Source: Enterobacteriaceae bacterium RIT693
GTDB taxonomy: Bacteria > Pseudomonadota > Gammaproteobacteria > Enterobacterales > Enterobacteriaceae
Direction: 5' to 3'
DNA: 64,000 nucleotides
Assembly (NCBI GenBank): GCA_009668225.1
Contig: WJYK01000019.1
Location: forward strand, 23,803 to 87,802
Position numbers and translations under genes: made by a program. Shown here in pieces: positions 29,824 through 37,557 of this stretch. The notes under the pieces were generated by a model that worked only from the letters and a program-made list of their open reading frames with translations, did no database searches and was not told the DNA's origin. The stretch's first letter is position 1; each line of letters starts with the position of its first letter.

Positions 29824-30588
29824 TTATTTGTCATGCCAGTAGGCAACGGCGCGGACCAGGTCTGCATCCAGGCCACGCTCTTCCAGCAGGTAATCACCCA
29901 GTGCTTTCGCCTGCTTTCCTTCGCCCACAATCCAGATGTAGTAGTCGTTAGCTGGGATCTCCGCGTGCTTCAGGTACCCGGCGATTTCCCCGTATGTTAA
30001 CGCCTGCACTTTTGCCGCTGGAAATTCGCTCAGATAGTTCAGGCTGTCGGTATTGTGGCAGTTGACCAGCACCTGAACCTGCACTTCCTGGCTCAGCGAC
30101 TGGAGACGGCGGCGCACGGCAGGCAGGCCGCTTTCATCGGTCACGTAAAGCTGCCAGTGATAGTCCGTTGGGGTGACCAGAGAGCCGCGTGGGCCCCCGA
30201 TGAACAGCTTGTCTCCCGGCAGCGCTTCTTTCGCCCAGCTGCTGGCGACCCCGCCGTCGTGCAGGTAGAAATCAATCGTTAATTCGCAGCGCTCCGCGTC
30301 GAAGTCCAGCGGCGTGTAGTCCCGCGACTGTGGACGCGCGCCCTCGCCCCAGACAATGCCCTCGCTGGTTATCTGCGGCGGGGTGAACTCCCCGTTTTCT
30401 GCCGGGAAGAAGACTTTAATGTGGTCGTCGAACCCCTGTGAGGAAAAGTCTGCCAGCTGCGGGCTGGTGAACTCGAGGCGGTAAAACGTATCGGCGATAA
30501 ACGTTTTGGTTTTTACCGTTAACTCACGAAACTTCAGTTCATTACGAACCCGAACCGGCATTTTTTTAGCATTATTTTGCGTGGTCAT
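29824..30588 (-). CDS. yqjH: NADPH-dependent ferric-chelate reductase, siderophore-interacting protein (YqjH-like)
   Basis: The 254-residue product matches YqjH in length and pattern. It has FRELTVKTKTFIADTFYRLEF, then RDYTPLDFDAERCELTIDFYLHDG (the RDYT flavin motif and following FAD-binding strand), then PGDKLFIGGPRGS, and the C-terminal SIP domain ending RAVAYWHDK. The enzyme reduces ferric siderophores to release iron in the cytosol. The ATG at 30588 has AAAAGG six bases upstream. The stop is 11 bp before the PadR-type start, so the two form one unit, and a palindromic operator lies just upstream. Confidence 0.92.
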   Translation of the reverse strand: MTTQNNAKKMPVRVRNELKFRELTVKTKTFIADTFYRLEFTSPQLADFSSQGFDDHIKVFFPAENGEFTPPQITSEGIVWGEGARPQSRDYTPLDFDAERCELTIDFYLHDGGVASSWAKEALPGDKLFIGGPRGSLVTPTDYHWQLYVTDESGLPAVRRRLQSLSQEVQVQVLVNCHNTDSLNYLSEFPAAKVQALTYGEIAGYLKHAEIPANDYYIWIVGEGKQAKALGDYLLEERGLDADLVRAVAYWHDK

Positions 30589-30607
30589 AGCGTACCTTTT
30601 AGGCATG

Positions 30608-30632
30608 TAAGATATATCATAGACATATCTTA
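30608..30632. promoter_or_regulatory. Palindromic operator, probably for the YqjI-like repressor
   Basis: TAAGATAT (30608-30615) and ATATCTTA (30625-30632) form an 8-bp perfect inverted repeat with a 9-bp AT-rich spacer. It lies 20 bp upstream of the yqjH-like start, where a repressor would block transcription. PadR-family operators are palindromes of this type, and YqjI autoregulates the orthologous pair in E. coli. Confidence 0.7.
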
Positions 30633-30688
30633 GAGCACGTCATACCGCCTGTCTTTATCATTTTGCGGCGTTAACCTGCTGGCATGTA

Positions 30689-30707
30689 AATGAGAATGAC
30701 ATGCATT
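30689..30707. promoter_or_regulatory. Possible Fur box
   Basis: GTAAATGAGAATGACATGC has a good left half (TGAGAAT) of the 7-1-7 Fur motif and a poor right half. It lies about 100 bp upstream of the yqjH-like start. E. coli yqjH is iron regulated by Fur, which gives the weak match some weight. Confidence 0.4.
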
Positions 30708-30849
30708 TCAGCGCGGCGCTACCGGGATCGCAAATTGACAAAACGATACTTTTTTGACCTTTCCCTTATCGCAAATCAGGTTCTACACTGAGGTTGGCAT
30801 CAGCCAGTTGTTCATCCACTCACCTACCATCTGACCAGGGAGGCCTGAC

Positions 30850-31071
30850 ATGTTTCCTGAGTACCGTGATTTGATTTCCCACCTGAAGTCCGAAAACCCC
30901 CGCTTTCTCAGCCTGTGTAATAAACACAACCGTCTCGATAGCGAGATTATGCGCAAGGAGGGGCCGCAAGGGACGGGATACAACGATGAAGTCGTGCAGA
31001 TGAAGAAAGAAAAACTGAGGGTAAAACAAGAGCTTTACCAGATGTTGAAACAGGCCAGCCAGCCGGCCTGA
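30850..31071 (+). CDS. ydcH: YdcH family protein (DUF465)
   Basis: The 73-residue product begins MFPEYRDLISHLKSENPRF and continues with NKHNRLDSEI and GYNDEVVQMKKEKLRVKQEL, nearly the E. coli YdcH sequence of 74 residues. Almost the whole protein is predicted alpha-helical and amphipathic. The function of the family is unknown. A CAGGGAGGCC ribosome site precedes the ATG. Hairpin 31083-31106 follows the stop. Confidence 0.92.
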   Translation: MFPEYRDLISHLKSENPRFLSLCNKHNRLDSEIMRKEGPQGTGYNDEVVQMKKEKLRVKQELYQMLKQASQPA

Positions 31072-31082
31072 TAACAGAATGA

Positions 31083-31106
31083 CAGGGAAGGGTTTACCCT
31101 TCCCTG
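31083..31106. terminator. Hairpin after ydcH
   Basis: CAGGGAAGGG and CCCTTCCCTG pair perfectly over 10 bp with loop TTTA, 12 bp after the ydcH stop. No T-run follows. A shorter related palindrome (GGAAGGG-TTTG-CCCTTCC, 31237-31254) lies 150 bp further on, 11 bp after the end of the next minus-strand gene. Confidence 0.5.
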
Positions 31107-31268
31107 AGGCTGCTGACAAAGTTCATTGCTCTAAAAAAGTCCAAAGCCTGGTCTAATAAAAACAATGAATAATGTTCTCTGGTTTGCCCCAAACAGTCGA
31201 AAACCACGTTTTTCGGCTGTTTGTCATCAATCTGGAGGAAGGGTTTGCCCTTCCCTTGCTGCAAACGG

Positions 31269-32657
31269 CTATACGTCCACGTTCAGTTCACGGAGAACTT
31301 CGGTCATTTTTCTGGCACCAGAAAAATTCAGATGGTCCCCGTCGCGGAAGTCTTCACGGGTAAATGCTGGGTTTTCTGAGAGGTCGATAAAACGCGAATG
31401 TGCAGCGTCAAGCCCGGCAAAGCAATTGCGATGCGTGAATTTCATCCAGACATCCAGGTTATCCACGTAAGCGGCCGGGAAAGGTGGCGTCAGCCAGACG
31501 ACATGCTTACCGTGCTTTGCCAGCAGGGTGTCCATGAGTTTCACTCGTCGCTTGTTCTCACGCAGCGTTGTCTGATGATGAACCGATTTAGAATGTGCAA
31601 TTCCACGCAGCTGCGCCACCTGCTGCTGCTGAGCCAGAGGAAGCGAAGCCATGCTGCCTATTAAACCGCGTGTGGATTCGCAAATTTGCGCCCTGAAGGT
31701 GGCATCCTCCAGCCCGGTAATTGTCTGCCCCTGCGCAGGAAATGGCATCACCAGGCGGCTAAAGACCTGAATACCGTCCGAGGCGGATTCGCCAGCGCCT
31801 TGTATAAGATAATGGCTGTTCAACTGACTCCATGCATGAATAATCTGCTGGTTAAAGTCGTCTTTTGTTTTTAGCAGATCGCTGTACAGATCAAAAAAGC
31901 CAAGGCAATAAATAAAGTTCTGTACGTGCGGGTATCGCTCAAGAATATGAACCGTCAGCTGCTGGGCCTGCTTAAGCCCCAAACTGTGGGTAGAGATATT
32001 TACGCTGTGTTCCAACAGCACCTCAGGGCAGCCATAAAAGCTGTAGGAGTTACCAATAATGACCGTTTTAACTTCTGGGTTAGCCAGCGCGGTATATTGC
32101 TGCGCCAGCAAATGCGTGTACTTAATAGCCGTTGTGCTTAAGGGGATGAAATTATGAATCAGCAGATCATAAAACGAGATACAGGCGATGGCCTGAGGAT
32201 GTTCTACCGCCAGAGCTACTTTTAACCCATACGGGTCGTAAAGGATAAAAGGTGCGGAACTTGCTGCGATCCTTGCGTTGAAAACATCAATTTCCTGCTG
32301 GTTTTGCTCGTCAGCTCCCAGATAATAGAGATTATTGATCGCTGAATTTCTGAAGTGAGCCCTCAGCATTTGTAGCTTATTCAGTTCGCCAAAATAAAAA
32401 ATATCGATACCGCTTCGCGCCAAAGCGCTTAGCCAAAATAAATTGAGGGATAAATAGAGCTGATTAGTATCCTGCTGCTTGCCTTCAAGCCAGTCGCCCA
32501 GGGCGTTAATCAAGTCTAGCGTGATATCGCTGTCATCAAGCAGCGTCTGGTTTGAGAAAAGATAATCGGCGAGCCTCTGCGGAGTCTGAGCTGCTTGTTC
32601 TGGGTTTTCAAAGGTCGAGAGGTAATGCTGAATTTGCTTTAAAAAATGATTCTGCAT
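31269..32657 (-). CDS. Unrecognised protein with SGNH-hydrolase-like motifs
   Basis: The 462-residue protein has no family I can name. The C-terminal half carries two blocks that resemble SGNH/GDSL esterases of the DltD/AlgX kind: VKTVIIGNSYSFYG (candidate nucleophile S204 or S206) and, near the end, FRDGDHLNFSGARKM, a D-x-x-H block (D439, H442) usual for the catalytic pair. The N-terminal 190 residues are helical with IDIFYFGELNKLQML and ILYDPYGLKVALAVEHP. No signal peptide or membrane helix is apparent, so it seems cytosolic. It stands alone, is more AT-rich than its neighbours and may be horizontally acquired. No good ribosome site is visible before the ATG. Confidence 0.7.
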   Translation of the reverse strand: MQNHFLKQIQHYLSTFENPEQAAQTPQRLADYLFSNQTLLDDSDITLDLINALGDWLEGKQQDTNQLYLSLNLFWLSALARSGIDIFYFGELNKLQMLRAHFRNSAINNLYYLGADEQNQQEIDVFNARIAASSAPFILYDPYGLKVALAVEHPQAIACISFYDLLIHNFIPLSTTAIKYTHLLAQQYTALANPEVKTVIIGNSYSFYGCPEVLLEHSVNISTHSLGLKQAQQLTVHILERYPHVQNFIYCLGFFDLYSDLLKTKDDFNQQIIHAWSQLNSHYLIQGAGESASDGIQVFSRLVMPFPAQGQTITGLEDATFRAQICESTRGLIGSMASLPLAQQQQVAQLRGIAHSKSVHHQTTLRENKRRVKLMDTLLAKHGKHVVWLTPPFPAAYVDNLDVWMKFTHRNCFAGLDAAHSRFIDLSENPAFTREDFRDGDHLNFSGARKMTEVLRELNVDV

Positions 32658-32683
32658 AATGGCATTATTATAATTGCAATAAA

Positions 32684-32713
32684 TTAGCTCCCGATCCTAT
32701 CATCGGGAGCTAA
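32684..32713 (-). terminator. Terminator of the yqfB transcript
   Basis: TTAGCTCCCGAT and ATCGGGAGCTAA form a 12-bp perfect stem with a 6-base loop. On the minus strand it is followed by TTTATT, so it fits an intrinsic terminator 73 bp after yqfB. Confidence 0.8.
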
Positions 32714-32785
32714 AAACCGATCGCGCAATAACAACCAACAATCCCGCTTATCCCTGGAAATCACCAGAAACGAGACTGTATTTTC

Positions 32786-33103
32786 TCAAGGCACGCTAAC
32801 CAGACGGAAAGAAATTTCGTACAGCGCATTCAATCCCGGATAGATTTCACCAATCACCTGTTTAAGCTCTGCCAGCGTCATGTTCTCCTGGCGGGCATGC
32901 TCATCGTCCAGGGCGTCAAGCAGTACAGGCGTCACGCTGACGACGTCGATAGTGCAGAAATAAATGTCATCTTCATAGCGACCCACGCGTAAACGCTGGC
33001 CCGGCTGGAAATGGGATTCACTGCTGTCACGCAGGGTAATGGTTTTGAGTCCGGCGACAATGTCGTGCTCGAAGCGACGGAAAAAGGTGATGTCGTTAGC
33101 CAT
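32786..33103 (-). CDS. yqfB: N4-acetylcytidine amidohydrolase YqfB (ASCH domain)
   Basis: The 105-residue product matches E. coli YqfB (103): [24 protein letters not shown], then [17 protein letters not shown], and [18 protein letters not shown]. The lysine in GLKTIT and the glutamate in the ENMTL segment correspond to the catalytic residues reported for the E. coli enzyme, which hydrolyses N4-acetylcytidine in the cytosol. The ATG has GGAGGCAGC upstream. Confidence 0.92.
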   Translation of the reverse strand: MANDITFFRRFEHDIVAGLKTITLRDSSESHFQPGQRLRVGRYEDDIYFCTIDVVSVTPVLLDALDDEHARQENMTLAELKQVIGEIYPGLNALYEISFRLVSVP

Positions 33104-33142
33104 GCTGCCTCCTGATAAACATTTGGCAGCATGATAAGTCGC

Positions 33143-34345
33143 TTAGACGAACGGCGCTAACGGATCCGCCGTTTCAAAGGCGATTTTTCTGTCTGCCACC
33201 GGCGGATAAATCAGTTCCTGGGTAATAGACAGCTTAATTTTCTTCGCTTCCTCGCGCACGTGGGTCACCTTCTGCTCCCAGCCTTCGGTAAACACCGCGC
33301 CCCAGTTGCCGAGATCGAGACAGGTGACGTAGTTAATCTGGCGATAAGGCAACGGCGCCACGTCCAGCAGGCTTGCCGCCACGTTATAGCCCACAAAGCG
33401 GCCCAGCATGATGGCATGCTGGCAGGTCATCAGCGCCAGGTTCCCCAAATCATCCGTCTCGGCACGAGCAACGTCACCGGTGGCAAAAATGGCTGGCTGC
33501 CCTTCAACGCGCAAAAACGCATCCACATGCAGACGGCCTTGTTTATCACGCGGGGTACCGATCTGTTCCGTTAACGGACTTGCCTGCACGCCAGCGGTCA
33601 GAATCACCGTGCTGGAGGCAATGCGCTCGCCATTGGCCAACACAATGCCATCGGCATCAACTTCACGGACGTCGGCATTCAGGCGCCATTCCACGCCGAG
33701 TTCTTCGCTGGCAGCGGCAATCACGTCGCGCAGCTCGCTGCTGTAGCGCCCACCGATTTTATCGCCTCGTTCCACCACAATAACGCGGGCTTTTGTTTCT
33801 TCCCCCAGTACCGCACGTAATCTGCCCGGCAGCTCGGTTGCCATTTCAATGCCGGTAAACCCGCCGCCGCAGACGATGACCGTGTTGCGGGCTTCGCTTT
33901 CCGGCTGCAGCGCTAAGGCAGATATATGCTGTTCCAGGCGTAGCGCGCTCTCAAGCTGGTCGAGGTCGAAAGCATGCTCTGCCGCACCTTTAATCAGGTC
34001 ACGCTTCAGGTTGCTGCCGGTGGCCAGGACAAGGCGGTCATACTGGCGAGGCGTGCTGTTGCCCTGCTCGTCCCGGTACCAGACACACTGATTTACGCTG
34101 TCGATGCGCTGCGCTTCACCTTTAACAAAGGTCACGCCGGTAACGTCAAACAGCGGCTGAAGCGGAGCGACCAGCGAAGCCACCTCGGTTTCGTAGAAAC
34201 GTGGGCGAACGCGCAGCTCCGGCTGGGGAGCCAGCACGGTAATCTCTATGTCTTCGCGATCGTACATCGTGGCCAGTCTTGCCGCACTCAGTGCCGCCCA
34301 CATACCGGCAAAGCCAGCGCCCAGGATAAGGATCTTCTGTTGCAT
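33143..34345 (-). CDS. NAD(P)H dehydrogenase-like FAD-dependent oxidoreductase
   Basis: The 400-residue product has two Rossmann folds. The FAD site is KILILGAGFAGMWAALSAARL (the GAGFAG core near the N-terminus), the NAD site is TVIVCGGGFTGIEMATEL (about 166-183), and the flavin ribityl motif is FATGDVARAE. This is the type II NADH dehydrogenase architecture, but it lacks the long C-terminal membrane-binding helices of Ndh, so it may be soluble. The ATG at 34345 has GGAGTAC upstream. It is divergent from an Rrf2 regulator across a palindromic operator, which suggests redox or iron-sulfur-responsive control. The electron acceptor is unknown. Confidence 0.87.
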   Translation of the reverse strand: MQQKILILGAGFAGMWAALSAARLATMYDREDIEITVLAPQPELRVRPRFYETEVASLVAPLQPLFDVTGVTFVKGEAQRIDSVNQCVWYRDEQGNSTPRQYDRLVLATGSNLKRDLIKGAAEHAFDLDQLESALRLEQHISALALQPESEARNTVIVCGGGFTGIEMATELPGRLRAVLGEETKARVIVVERGDKIGGRYSSELRDVIAAASEELGVEWRLNADVREVDADGIVLANGERIASSTVILTAGVQASPLTEQIGTPRDKQGRLHVDAFLRVEGQPAIFATGDVARAETDDLGNLALMTCQHAIMLGRFVGYNVAASLLDVAPLPYRQINYVTCLDLGNWGAVFTEGWEQKVTHVREEAKKIKLSITQELIYPPVADRKIAFETADPLAPFV

Positions 34346-34380
34346 GGTTGTACTCCAATAAAGGCCCTCAGCGGCCAAAG

Positions 34381-34412
34381 ACTGCGACTATACTTATCGC
34401 AGTTAACTGCGA
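34381..34412. promoter_or_regulatory. Three-half-site operator between the flavoprotein and Rrf2 genes
   Basis: ACTGCGA (34381-34387), TCGCAGT (34397-34403) and ACTGCGA (34406-34412) form two overlapping inverted repeats. The right pair makes a perfect 16-bp palindrome TCGCAGTTAACTGCGA. The site lies 36 bp upstream of the flavoprotein start and 105 bp upstream of the Rrf2 start. It is the obvious candidate for Rrf2 binding and control of both genes. Confidence 0.7.
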
Positions 34413-34517
34413 CAAGATCTTTCGGAGTTTATTTTCATCCCCCTACTTTCGGGGTTATAGATTGCATAGCGCGGATAAAATCCCTACATTACCTGGATTA
34501 AATGAGTCGGAGGCAGT

Positions 34518-35024
34518 ATGGCGTTTTACAGCTCAGGCGTGGAGTACGGCATCCACAGCCTGATATGCATGGTGGATGGTAAAGGCGAAGGCCGCGAAAT
34601 GAACGTGCGTGAAATCGCCGAGCTGCAGGGCGTGCCCTACGACTATCTCGGTAAAATTTTCACCAAGCTTTCCAGAGCGGGGCTCGTCGTCAGCAGCGAA
34701 GGCAAAGGCGGCGGCTTTAGCCTTTCTCGCCCGCCTGACCAAATCAGCGTGCTGGACATTGTGGAAGCCATCGACGGTGAGAAAAGTATTTTCGACTGTA
34801 AAGAGATCCGCCAGCGGCTGGCCGTTTTTGACGAAGTGCCGCCCGAGTGGGCATGCGAAGGGATTTGCGGCGTGCGTGCCGTAATGAATATCGCCCAGCA
34901 GCGTATGGAAGAGGCGCTGGCCCAGCATACCGTGCTGGATCTGGCTCGCCGCATGTACCGTAAGGCACCGGATGAGTTTGTTATTGAGGTGCAGGACTGG
35001 ATCCGCGACCGCCGCAGCAGCTAG
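34518..35024 (+). CDS. Rrf2-family transcriptional regulator with three cysteines
   Basis: The 168-residue product has the Rrf2 layout: a winged helix-turn-helix (MNVREIAELQGVPYDYLGKIFTKLSRAGLV, wing KGGGFSLSRP), a dimerisation helix, and three conserved-type cysteines C94, C113 and C117 (IFDCKE and WACEGICGV). These suggest a [2Fe-2S] or [4Fe-4S] cluster. The sequence is not IscR or NsrR as I know them. A TCGGAGGCAGT ribosome site precedes the ATG. Divergence from the flavoprotein gene and the palindrome between suggest it senses redox, NO or iron-sulfur status and controls that gene. Confidence 0.88.
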   Translation: MAFYSSGVEYGIHSLICMVDGKGEGREMNVREIAELQGVPYDYLGKIFTKLSRAGLVVSSEGKGGGFSLSRPPDQISVLDIVEAIDGEKSIFDCKEIRQRLAVFDEVPPEWACEGICGVRAVMNIAQQRMEEALAQHTVLDLARRMYRKAPDEFVIEVQDWIRDRRSS

Positions 35025-35059
35025 CCTCTCGCTTAGTACAATTTTGCAGATTCAAAGCC

Positions 35060-35086
35060 AGCCAGCGCATAAGTCGCTGGCTTTTT
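35060..35086 (+). terminator. Terminator of the Rrf2 gene
   Basis: AGCCAGCG and CGCTGGCT (35060-35067, 35075-35082) form an 8-bp stem followed by TTTTT, 36 bp after the stop. The 205 bp from here to the next gene hold no further recognisable feature. Confidence 0.85.
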
Positions 35087-35291
35087 CGTATAAAAAATCG
35101 GCAAACACAGCCAAACACGGCGTAATTTAGCCATCCCCCACTCCGGACATCCGAACGGCTTTCCTTCCCTACCGCCAAAACAGCACATTATATTACTTTC
35201 AGTTCTAAACAACGGGTTTATGTTCTTTAGATGCGGCAATTTGCCACCCTATCATCCCATACATGAACACTTTTCATGTTGTGAGAGAACG

Positions 35292-36257
35292 ATGATCGCC
35301 GATTCCGTACTGGACCTGATAGGCCACACCCCGCTTCTGCGGCTCAACCACCTTGATACCGGCTGCTGTGAGCTTTTGCTCAAGCTGGAAAACCAAAACC
35401 CCGGCGGCTCGATTAAAGACCGCGTAGCCCTGTCGATGATTGAGCAGGCCGAGCGCAGCGGCAAGCTGAAACCTGGCGGCACGATTATTGAAGCGACGGC
35501 TGGCAACACCGGGCTTGGGTTAGCGCTGATAGCGACCCAAAAAGGCTACCCGCTTATCCTGGTGGTGCCGGACAAAATGAGTCAGGAAAAGATTTTCCAT
35601 CTGCGAGCGCTGGGCGTGGACGTGCGCCTCACCCGCTCCGACGTCACCAAAGGCCACCCAGAGTATTACCAGGATTACGCCCTGCGGCTGGCGGCGGACA
35701 TTCCGGGCAGTTTCTATATCGATCAATTTTCAAACCTGGCGAATCCGCTGGCGCACGCTACCGGAACCGCCGTTGAGCTTTGGGAGCAAACCGGGGGGCA
35801 CATCGACGCCATCGTTGTCGGCGTGGGTTCTGGCGGCACGCTGGGCGGCCTGCAGCAATTCTTCCATCCGCATTCGCCGCATACCGAATTTGTCCTGGCC
35901 GATCCCTGCGGATCGATTCTCGCCGACGTGGTTGAACACGGGCATTACGGTGAAGTGGGCAGTTGGCTGGTGGAAGGCATCGGCGAAGACTTTGTGCCGA
36001 CGCTTGCCAACTTCGAGCGCGTACAACATGCGTACCGCATCAGCGATCGGGAAGCCTTTGCCACCGCCCGCGCACTCTTAACCCACGAAGGCATACTTGC
36101 TGGCTCCTCTACCGGCACCCTGCTTTCCGCCGCCCTGCGTTACTGCCAGGCCCAAAGCACGCCAAAACGCGTGGTGACTTTCGCCTGCGACAGCGGTAAC
36201 AAATATTTATCGAAAATGTTTAACGATCAATGGCTCAGCCAGCAAAACCTGGCGTAA
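35292..36257 (+). CDS. Cysteine synthase/cystathionine beta-synthase family PLP enzyme
   Basis: The 321-residue fold-type II PLP enzyme starts at 35292 (MIADSVLDLIGHTPLLRL), with GAGAG upstream; the longer frame from 35220 adds 24 unrelated residues. K42 in NPGGSIKDR is the Schiff-base lysine, EATAGNTGLGLAL binds the substrate carboxylate, VGVGSGGTLGG holds the cofactor phosphate and GSSTGTLLSA follows. It has no CBS regulatory domain. The 16-bp gap to a cystathionine gamma-lyase-type gene makes an O-acetylserine or serine plus homocysteine to cystathionine role likely (as in MccA), rather than de novo cysteine synthesis. Confidence 0.88.
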   Translation: MIADSVLDLIGHTPLLRLNHLDTGCCELLLKLENQNPGGSIKDRVALSMIEQAERSGKLKPGGTIIEATAGNTGLGLALIATQKGYPLILVVPDKMSQEKIFHLRALGVDVRLTRSDVTKGHPEYYQDYALRLAADIPGSFYIDQFSNLANPLAHATGTAVELWEQTGGHIDAIVVGVGSGGTLGGLQQFFHPHSPHTEFVLADPCGSILADVVEHGHYGEVGSWLVEGIGEDFVPTLANFERVQHAYRISDREAFATARALLTHEGILAGSSTGTLLSAALRYCQAQSTPKRVVTFACDSGNKYLSKMFNDQWLSQQNLA

Positions 36258-36273
36258 CTATTAAGGAAAATTC

Positions 36274-37416
36274 ATGAATAAGTTTGCCACCCAAAGCGTA
36301 CACAGCGGCACTTTTGATGATGCGCACGGTGCAGTAATGCCGCCGATCTACGCCACCTCCACGTTTGCTCAGCCCGCTCCGGGCCAACATACCGGCTTCG
36401 AATACTCTCGCAGCGGCAACCCAACCCGGCAGGCGCTGGAAACGGCGATTGCCGAACTTGAAGGCGGCCAGCGCGGTTACGCGTTTTCTTCCGGCCTGGC
36501 GGCGATCTCAACCGTGCTCGAACTGCTCGACAGCGGCAGCCATATTATTGCCGTTGACGATGTGTACGGTGGCACCTGGCGGCTGATTGAAAACGTGCGC
36601 AAACGCAGCGCCGCCCTGCAGGTTAGCTGGGTTAAGCCAGACGATCTCGACGGTCTGCAGGCGGCTATCCGCCCTGAAACCCGGATGATTTGGGTAGAAA
36701 CGCCGACCAACCCGCTGCTTAAGCTTGCCGATCTTGCGGCGATAGCCGACATCGCCAAACGCCACCGCCTGATAAGCGTGGCCGACAACACTTTCGCCTC
36801 TCCCGCGCTCCAGCGCCCGCTGGAATCCGGGTTCGACATCGTGGTGCACTCGGCAACCAAATACCTGAACGGCCACTCTGATGTCGTTGCCGGTCTGGCG
36901 GTGGTTGGCGCAAATGCGGAGCTGGCGCAGCAGCTGGGCTATTTACAAAACGCGGTCGGCGGCGTGCTTGACCCGTTCAGCAGCTTCCTGACCCTGCGCG
37001 GGATCCGCACCCTGGCGCTGCGTATGGAACGCCACAGCAGCAACGCCCTACAGCTGGCACAGTGGCTGCAGGCGCATCCTGAAGTTGAGAAAGTCTATTT
37101 TCCGTGGCTGGAAACGCACCCGCAATATCCCCTTGCTCGCCAGCAAATGTCTCAGCCCGGCGGCATGATTTCGATTGTGGTTCGCGGCGATGAAAAGCGT
37201 GCCGAGGAAGTGATCCGCAAACTGAAGTTGTTTACCCTTGCGGAAAGCCTTGGCGGTGTAGAAAGTCTGGTCAGCCAGCCTTTCAGCATGACTCATGCCT
37301 CTATTCCACTCGAACAGCGGCTGAGCAACGGCATTGTGCCGCAGCTGATTCGCCTGTCGGTCGGGATTGAAGATGCCGGAGATTTGCAGGCCGATCTGGC
37401 GCAGGCGCTGAGTTAG
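36274..37416 (+). CDS. Cystathionine gamma-lyase/synthase family PLP enzyme
   Basis: The 380-residue product of the Cys/Met metabolism PLP family has the cofactor lysine K196 in HSATKYLNGHSDVVAG, YSRSGNPTR near the N-terminus, VETPTNPLL before the lysine and SLGGVESLVSQP plus RLSVGIED at the end. Paired with the enzyme upstream it would complete reverse transsulfuration (cystathionine to cysteine, 2-oxobutyrate and ammonia), as MccB does. A gamma-synthase role cannot be excluded from sequence. AAGGAAAATTC precedes the ATG. A strong hairpin closes the unit. Confidence 0.88.
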   Translation: MNKFATQSVHSGTFDDAHGAVMPPIYATSTFAQPAPGQHTGFEYSRSGNPTRQALETAIAELEGGQRGYAFSSGLAAISTVLELLDSGSHIIAVDDVYGGTWRLIENVRKRSAALQVSWVKPDDLDGLQAAIRPETRMIWVETPTNPLLKLADLAAIADIAKRHRLISVADNTFASPALQRPLESGFDIVVHSATKYLNGHSDVVAGLAVVGANAELAQQLGYLQNAVGGVLDPFSSFLTLRGIRTLALRMERHSSNALQLAQWLQAHPEVEKVYFPWLETHPQYPLARQQMSQPGGMISIVVRGDEKRAEEVIRKLKLFTLAESLGGVESLVSQPFSMTHASIPLEQRLSNGIVPQLIRLSVGIEDAGDLQADLAQALS

Positions 37417-37464
37417 CGATTAATTCGCTAAAGTGCAGGAAGAAATACTGCCATAAATATAAAT

Positions 37465-37519
37465 AATGGCCTTTTGTTTGCAAAACCTGAACGCATTCAG
37501 GGCAAGGCAAAAGGCCATT
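37465..37519. terminator. Bidirectional terminator with nested hairpins
   Basis: AATGGCCTTTTG and CAAAAGGCCATT form a perfect 12-bp outer stem. Inside it CCTGA and TCAGG (37486-37490, 37497-37501) form a second one. The flanks are AT-rich on both sides. It separates two convergent units: the lyase gene ending at 37416 and the GntR gene ending at 37558. Confidence 0.75.
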
Positions 37520-37557
37520 TATTTGCTGTGCGTTAATAAACTAAAGCTGTTTACTCT

